DNA of 64,000 bases. Source: Branchiostoma lanceolatum. Taxonomy: Eukaryota > Chordata > Leptocardii > Amphioxiformes > Branchiostomatidae. Below are positions 59,701 to 64,000 of the stretch, in pieces. The notes beneath the pieces are model-generated. The model was not told the origin of the DNA. It did no database searches and worked only from the letters and a program-made list of their open reading frames with translations. The translations under genes were made by a program, and so were the position numbers. Position 1 is the stretch's first letter. Every line of letters starts with the position of its first letter. The stretch covers positions 6,639,501 through 6,703,500 of the forward strand of contig NC_089727.1 in the NCBI RefSeq assembly GCF_035083965.1. The letters are read 5' to 3'.

Positions 59701-60119
59701 TATCTAAGGAATGATGTTGTTTGCACTTTCGCAGCTAGAACTCGTTCCCGTTGTCACATTGTTGTGTAACTAAGGTCTTCTAGGTTGCGCGTGATGATGC
59801 ACGTTGTCCTTTTTATTTAAATAATTTATGAGCAAATGCTACAATAGCCTTTTTTGCTGAGACTTTCATACTTTGACATTACTTGTTTCTTTCTGGGTCT
59901 GTGTTTTCGCATCTATATATCAAGATCCTTTTGATGGATTTGTCTGAAATTTTGCATGTCGGTAGTTAAAGACGGTATCAAACACATTAGCCACAATGCA
60001 AACACCATAATTACTTATGTATATAGGATTGTGTCCTATGTTTGTATGTGCGGAATAAAGCTCACGATTTATTTTCTTGTTTGTTTCAGTCCCCAGTTGT
60101 AAGCCCGAGCCCCCTCGCC
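56731..60119. other. intergenic region between ALKBH8 and urah
   Basis: 3.4 kb of mostly AT-rich sequence. A minus-strand frame of 88 codons at 58384-58650 (MTAILNWVEKQDLPPPNK...) matches nothing I know and is not called. A dispersed repeat begins near 58875 (GTGAAGTGAACTTTATTGCT). A fragment resembling urah exon 1 is at 59592-59640. Nothing else is seen between 56800 and 58300. Confidence 0.5.
59592..59640 (+). pseudogene. partial duplicate of the first coding exon of urah
   Basis: About 43 of 49 bases match 60101-60149, covering the leader AAGCCC.AGCCCCCTC and the codons for MSANRTS. Upstream, a T-rich acceptor-like tract and TAG also resemble the true exon. After ATCAT the similarity stops and the frame does not encode the rest of the domain. 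Confidence 0.65.
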
Positions 60120-61453
60120 ATGTCAGCTAACCGTACCAGTCCCATCACCACCCATGTGCTGGACACCTCTCTGGGCAGGCCTGCCGCTGATGTACCCGTC
60201 AAACTCTTCCGCAGGGGCGAACGCATCGGGCAGGAGTGGAGCCAGGTTTCCTCAGGGTCAGACATTCATCTATCAATTACGTCCGTGAAAAATGGAGGCA
60301 TAGTTTTGTGTGTGTGTGTGTGTGTGTGTCTGTGTTTCCGGATGTTTGCGGTTAGCTTAACTCAAGAACCTCTGAATGTATTGTCATGATTTTTGGTATG
60401 TGGTTAGGTGTTGGGAAGATGAAGGTGGAGGTTGATTTTTGGCCCCCTTGTCTGTGACCTTGGTACTGCAGCAGAACTGGATTTTGTATCTCTTGTTTCA
60501 TCAGTGGCATCATGTTGGTGTAATGGTTAGGGTTTTGACCCAGAACCGATAGGTACTGGGTTCCTATCCCCTGACATACCACCGATGTTGTGCCCTTGGG
60601 AAAGGCACTCTGCATGACTTTCCTCACACCACCCAGGTGTAAAAATGGGTACCTGACTTTGGTTGGGGAGGTAAAAGGCGGTGGAAGGATAAGGATGGGC
60701 TCCGCCTGCCAATACCATGCCCTAGACACAGTGGATAACAATCCACTGCCCCAAATGTCAATCCTTCTCTATCAACGGGTGCCAGACTATTCAGTGAGGG
60801 AAGCGATTGGGGGAGCGAACTGGAGCAAGGACAGGATGGCTACCAGACTATCACACCACATGCTTGGCCAGAAGTCATTCATTGTTTAATCTTTCACACA
60901 AATTGCCTAAGCAGCCATATATATTACCTAGTATATTACAGCTAATTCGATGATGTTTTTCTTTGATTTAGACAAACTAACTCGGATGGACGCTGTAACG
61001 GTCTGCTGAACAGTCTGGAGGCAGGAGTCTACAAGATAACTTTTGAAACAGCAACTTATTTCAACAAGAATGGCATCAGGCAGTACTTCTATCCCCACAT
61101 TGATGTAAGTTAAGTCCTGGTCAAATTCTTTGTACAATCATCTTATTTCAAATATTTAGCTGTTTCTTTTCAAATCGTTATTCTTACTTCATTGTTGTTT
61201 TGTTGAATGCATTCTTGTACATGTGTATTTTAGAGGAGAGGACCTCATTAAGCACTTTTGCCTGATCCTCAGAAAAGAAATGACTGAAATCTTTAAAAAT
61301 ATTTGAAATGACTCATTAGTTATAAACCAGGAATTTCAAATTTCCCTTTCCATTCCTCTTCAGATCGTGTTTGAGATCCACGACCCCAGCCAACACTACC
61401 ACGTGCCTCTCCTGCTGAACCCGTTCGGATACTCCACCTACAGGGGCTCCTAG
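60120..61453 (+). CDS. urah: 5-hydroxyisourate hydrolase (transthyretin-like)
   Basis: Hydrolyses 5-hydroxyisourate to OHCU, the step after uricase in urate breakdown, usually in peroxisomes. Coding exons 60120-60256, 60972-61104 and 61364-61453 (137+133+90 nt), giving 119 aa. The single transthyretin-like domain has catalytic His12 in ITTHVLDT, Arg53 in SDGRC, His103 in HYHVPLLL, and the diagnostic C-terminus YRGS. The first intron donor is TCAGG/GTCAGA and the second acceptor is TTTAG. Exon 1 starts after TTTCAG at 60089, so untranslated or N-terminal sequence in an upstream exon is expected. Vertebrate enzymes carry a PTS2 signal there, and none is visible in this model. The first ATG of the exon is used because the codons before it are not conserved. 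Confidence 0.93.
60308..60329. repeat. GT microsatellite
   Basis: About eleven GT units 51 nt after the urah exon 1 donor, at the edge of a dispersed repeat. Confidence 0.85.
60335..60500 (+). repeat. dispersed repeat (GGTACTGCAGCAGAACT family)
   Basis: Includes CTCAAGAACCTCTGAATGT, GTGTTGGGAAGATGAAGG and GGTACTGCAGCAGAACTGG. Matches the repeat at 17220-17480, 38395-38520 and about 690-870, and 41170-41345 in reverse. Nature unknown, possibly a MITE or SINE tail. Confidence 0.55.
60505..60760 (+). mobile_element. SINE, family 2, full length
   Basis: Plus-strand copy in urah intron 1. The tRNA-like head has GTAATGGTTAGGGTTTTG and ACTGGGTTCCTATCCCC; the body has TGCCCTTGGGAAAGGCAC, GTACCTGACTTTGGTTGGG and AGGTAAAAGGCGGTGGAAGG, ending in ATAACAATCCACTGCCCC. 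Confidence 0.7.
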
Positions 61454-61490
61454 GGGGTATTTATTGTCCGGCCTCACAAACTTCAACTTA

Positions 61491-62093
61491 GGCCACACCA
61501 ATTTAATTTCTTGGTTAACAGATTTTTTTAAATTTTATCTTAGCACAAGGACATCATTAAGTTTATTTGCAAATGTAACAAGACACTACACAGTCTCTCA
61601 GGCAGCATGGCTGATTTCGAGAGCCAACATTTACAGGGACAAAAACACAAATGTATAGATAGAAAATTACACTTCACTAAGTTATGATACAGTTTAACTT
61701 AACATTAAAATTGGTCATACAACTCAGTTATACATTAATAAATGTCCTTAAAATACTTATATACAGACTATGAGAATTGGATCAGAAAGATTTGTACGTA
61801 AATTTGTTCGGAGGTCAGAGTTCAGGATATAGGTGTAAATGTTTCACTACTGTCTCACAACACTAGGACATGTTTAGCCAACACAAGCTAGGAGGAACGG
61901 GTGGGAGTGTCAAAACGTGCATAGAAAAAATCGACATCATTAAAACAGAAGGCTGGGGTGAAAACATGCACCTAACCCTGTTCACTCCCTGAAACTGTGT
62001 GCACCAAAGTACAAATTTCCTCTGAGACTTTGTTTTCATGTTGATTTTCCAATCTTGCAATTCCGTTAACCAAGAAATTAGATTGGTGTGGCC
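61491..62093. mobile_element. Harbinger-like MITE in the urah 3' region
   Basis: Ends GGCCACACCAATTTAATTTC then TTGGTTAAC, and inverted GTTAACCAAGAAATTAGATT then GGTGTGGCC. TTA is duplicated at 61488-61490 and 62094-62096, as expected for PIF/Harbinger. It begins 38 nt after the urah stop codon and supplies AATAAA at 61737-61742. Confidence 0.8.
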
Positions 62094-62096
62094 TTA

Positions 62097-64000
62097 TGAT
62101 TTGTCTTCTGAGCACATTGAGCTACATTTTTTAAGCCTCTGTCACACATTCAGGACTTTCCAACAACTCTGCCTCGACCACTCCCCAACCAAAGTCGGCG
62201 CTGGGTCGGGAGTATTCTTCCATGCTACTTCCAGTTCACTCCTCTGATCGCATCCGAGCAGAATATGTCTTTCCCAACTTTAATTTTTGCCGCAGATGAC
62301 TTTTAAAGAATAGAAGGCCAGCTCCCAACCAAAGATGACCTTGCTCATGACTTACTCCCAACCATGGTCTGGAGAAGGCAGGGAGGCCATGGTCGGCTAT
62401 ATGTGACAGGGGCTTTAAGGTTTGGTTCTCAAGAGGCTATCATTCAGACAAAGTCACAAAATTATGTGGCGTAGATTCCACTAATGTTTAGTTTAGGTTG
62501 TGTAATAAATAATCATTAGATGTGTGTTTCACATAATTTATATGACAACAGATGTTATTTTACATCACATGTAGCGTAGGATTTCTTCATGTACCTGTAG
62601 TTTGGCTGTGTGTTAGATCAAGAGCATCAGGTGAAGAATAAAAAGCAAAGATATGAACTATGTAGTACTTCAGTCCATTCATGAACATGGTACAACTACA
62701 ATGTACAGTATATCCATAACACAGTACCACAAAGCAAAGCACAACATAAAGAATAGAGCATCTTGCCTGATGTATTTAAGTTGCCAATAATCTTGTTCAA
62801 GATGACTGAAAAACATGTGTTTCTGCTCATTTTTGTTGAGCTCTAATTGGCCTTATGCATATGTAAGTTTATCACTGTAGCTATGCAGATCACTGTTGCC
62901 ATGCATGGTAAACAAAGGCAATACAACCCAATTCTGGACCGTTCTTGCTGAAACTCAACTTCCGGATGGTTTTAGATCAAATTGTTTGCTTTTGTAGATT
63001 TATCTGGATCAAAAGTCTTCCATGCCTCAAAATGTGCTCTTGAAATAAGCAGCTTATACCAAGGATATAGAATTAGTAAGGAAGTTGTAAGAATTTGTGT
63101 GCTGTGACAAGACAACTTAGCTGTCTCTATTAGTGTACATGTATTTGCTTTTCTATGTTATCTTCATAACATTTCATAAACTGATTAGCTGGGTGGTAGG
63201 GTGACAGCTGTATCTGACCTTCTGTCCGTAGTATAGCAGTTCGTATGTAGTTGTAGCAATGTCAGTCAGGATCTAGTCACGCCCTATTGCTGGCCATGCA
63301 TGTAGTTCATCCTGCTGCAAGTGCCTACAAGATGGGACTTGACCAAGGTGGGGATTAACTGTGCTGGGCTTATGATACTTTACAAGATACTTTACGAGTG
63401 GGCTCTTGTGTGTGTGACATGCTTTGTGCTACTAAATCCAGGATAAAGTTCTGGCCCAGTTGGCAACCAGTCTAAAGCCGAAAGATTTGCTGTCTCCAGT
63501 GCCCTCCATATGTAGTCTGTGTCGACTCAATATGCATATGGCATTTGCACACATGCCACTAACCTCTGGACTATGCACACTACTACTAGCTTGTAACAAG
63601 TGATGATTCAATAAAGATTAACACATGAAACATGGCTGTACTTTTAATTCTGTTGTATCTTTGTGAAAGTGAAAGGAACAAGCACCAGGTTTACAGTTTT
63701 AGTCACCGTAATTGTTCACAGATTTGCCCACACAAATGTCCCCCTTTTACATTTTTGGGCACTGTAAAAGAAAGAAAAAACTGTAGTCATGGAGACTCAT
63801 GTGCGATGCCTAAAATTTTGAAGATTTCAGTCTTTAACCTTAGATTTTTCTTATGTTTGCATGTGCAAATAGGGCATTTTTACATTCTTTACAAACCCTT
63901 TTACCATAAGACATGATAAAAGATAACTTGGCAATTTGAAATTGTTGTCCCTGCCAGATTTGCTGAAGAGGCAAGCCTGAGAACGAAATAAATAAAATTA
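62097..64000. other. terminal region without recognised genes
   Basis: 62130-62420 has repeated words of the type CTCCCAACCAAAG and GGTCGG. 62600-62770 resembles a dispersed repeat tail. No conserved exon is visible on either strand up to the window edge. Confidence 0.5.

Noticed and set aside
1-64000. CRISPR array, operon, phage or bacterial contamination
   Set aside because: No regularly spaced repeats with unique spacers; genes are spliced animal genes throughout.

Overview
This is a eukaryotic genomic window with spliced genes, GT-AG introns, dense short non-autonomous transposons and tRNA-derived SINEs. The proteins are animal and close to vertebrate orthologues. Gene size, repeat style and the recurrent palindrome GTAACGTTAC suggest an amphioxus (Branchiostoma). 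The species cannot be fixed from sequence alone.

Layout. (1) 1-4045: downstream and possible 3'UTR sequence of ILK with dispersed repeats. (2) 4046-31171, minus: integrin-linked kinase ILK, rebuilt as 13 coding exons that join in frame into 451 aa. Its 11.5 kb first intron is packed with nested DNA transposons. (3) 31172-33278: head-to-head promoter region. (4) 33279-35996, plus: PGAP1, a GPI inositol-deacylase of 905 aa in one uninterrupted coding exon. (5) 37531-39406 and 41621-44448, plus: two tandem THEM6-like hotdog thioesterase genes, three exons and 198 aa each, both with a GC-AG second intron. The second copy has lost the Asp and His of the active-site motif. (6) 45840-56401, minus: ALKBH8, the tRNA wobble-uridine methyltransferase/hydroxylase, 13 exons and 720 aa. 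One intron holds an orphan membrane-anchor exon on the opposite strand. (7) 60120-61453, plus: 5-hydroxyisourate hydrolase (urah/transthyretin-like), three coding exons and 119 aa, ending in the signature YRGS. (8) 61454-64000: a Harbinger-like element, then no gene.

The genes do not form one pathway; they cover cell adhesion, GPI-anchor maturation, acyl-thioester metabolism, tRNA modification and urate breakdown. Splice phases were checked for every junction, and exon lengths sum to whole codons in all five spliced genes.

The most unusual material is in the mobile DNA and small duplications: perfect palindromes of 85-169 bp, three of them flanked by 8-9 bp direct repeats; a TAGCC/GGCTA-ended palindromic MITE group with 9 bp target duplications; transposons inserted 26-32 nt upstream of splice acceptors; repeated fragments of an ILK exon; and the asymmetric decay of the second THEM6 copy.
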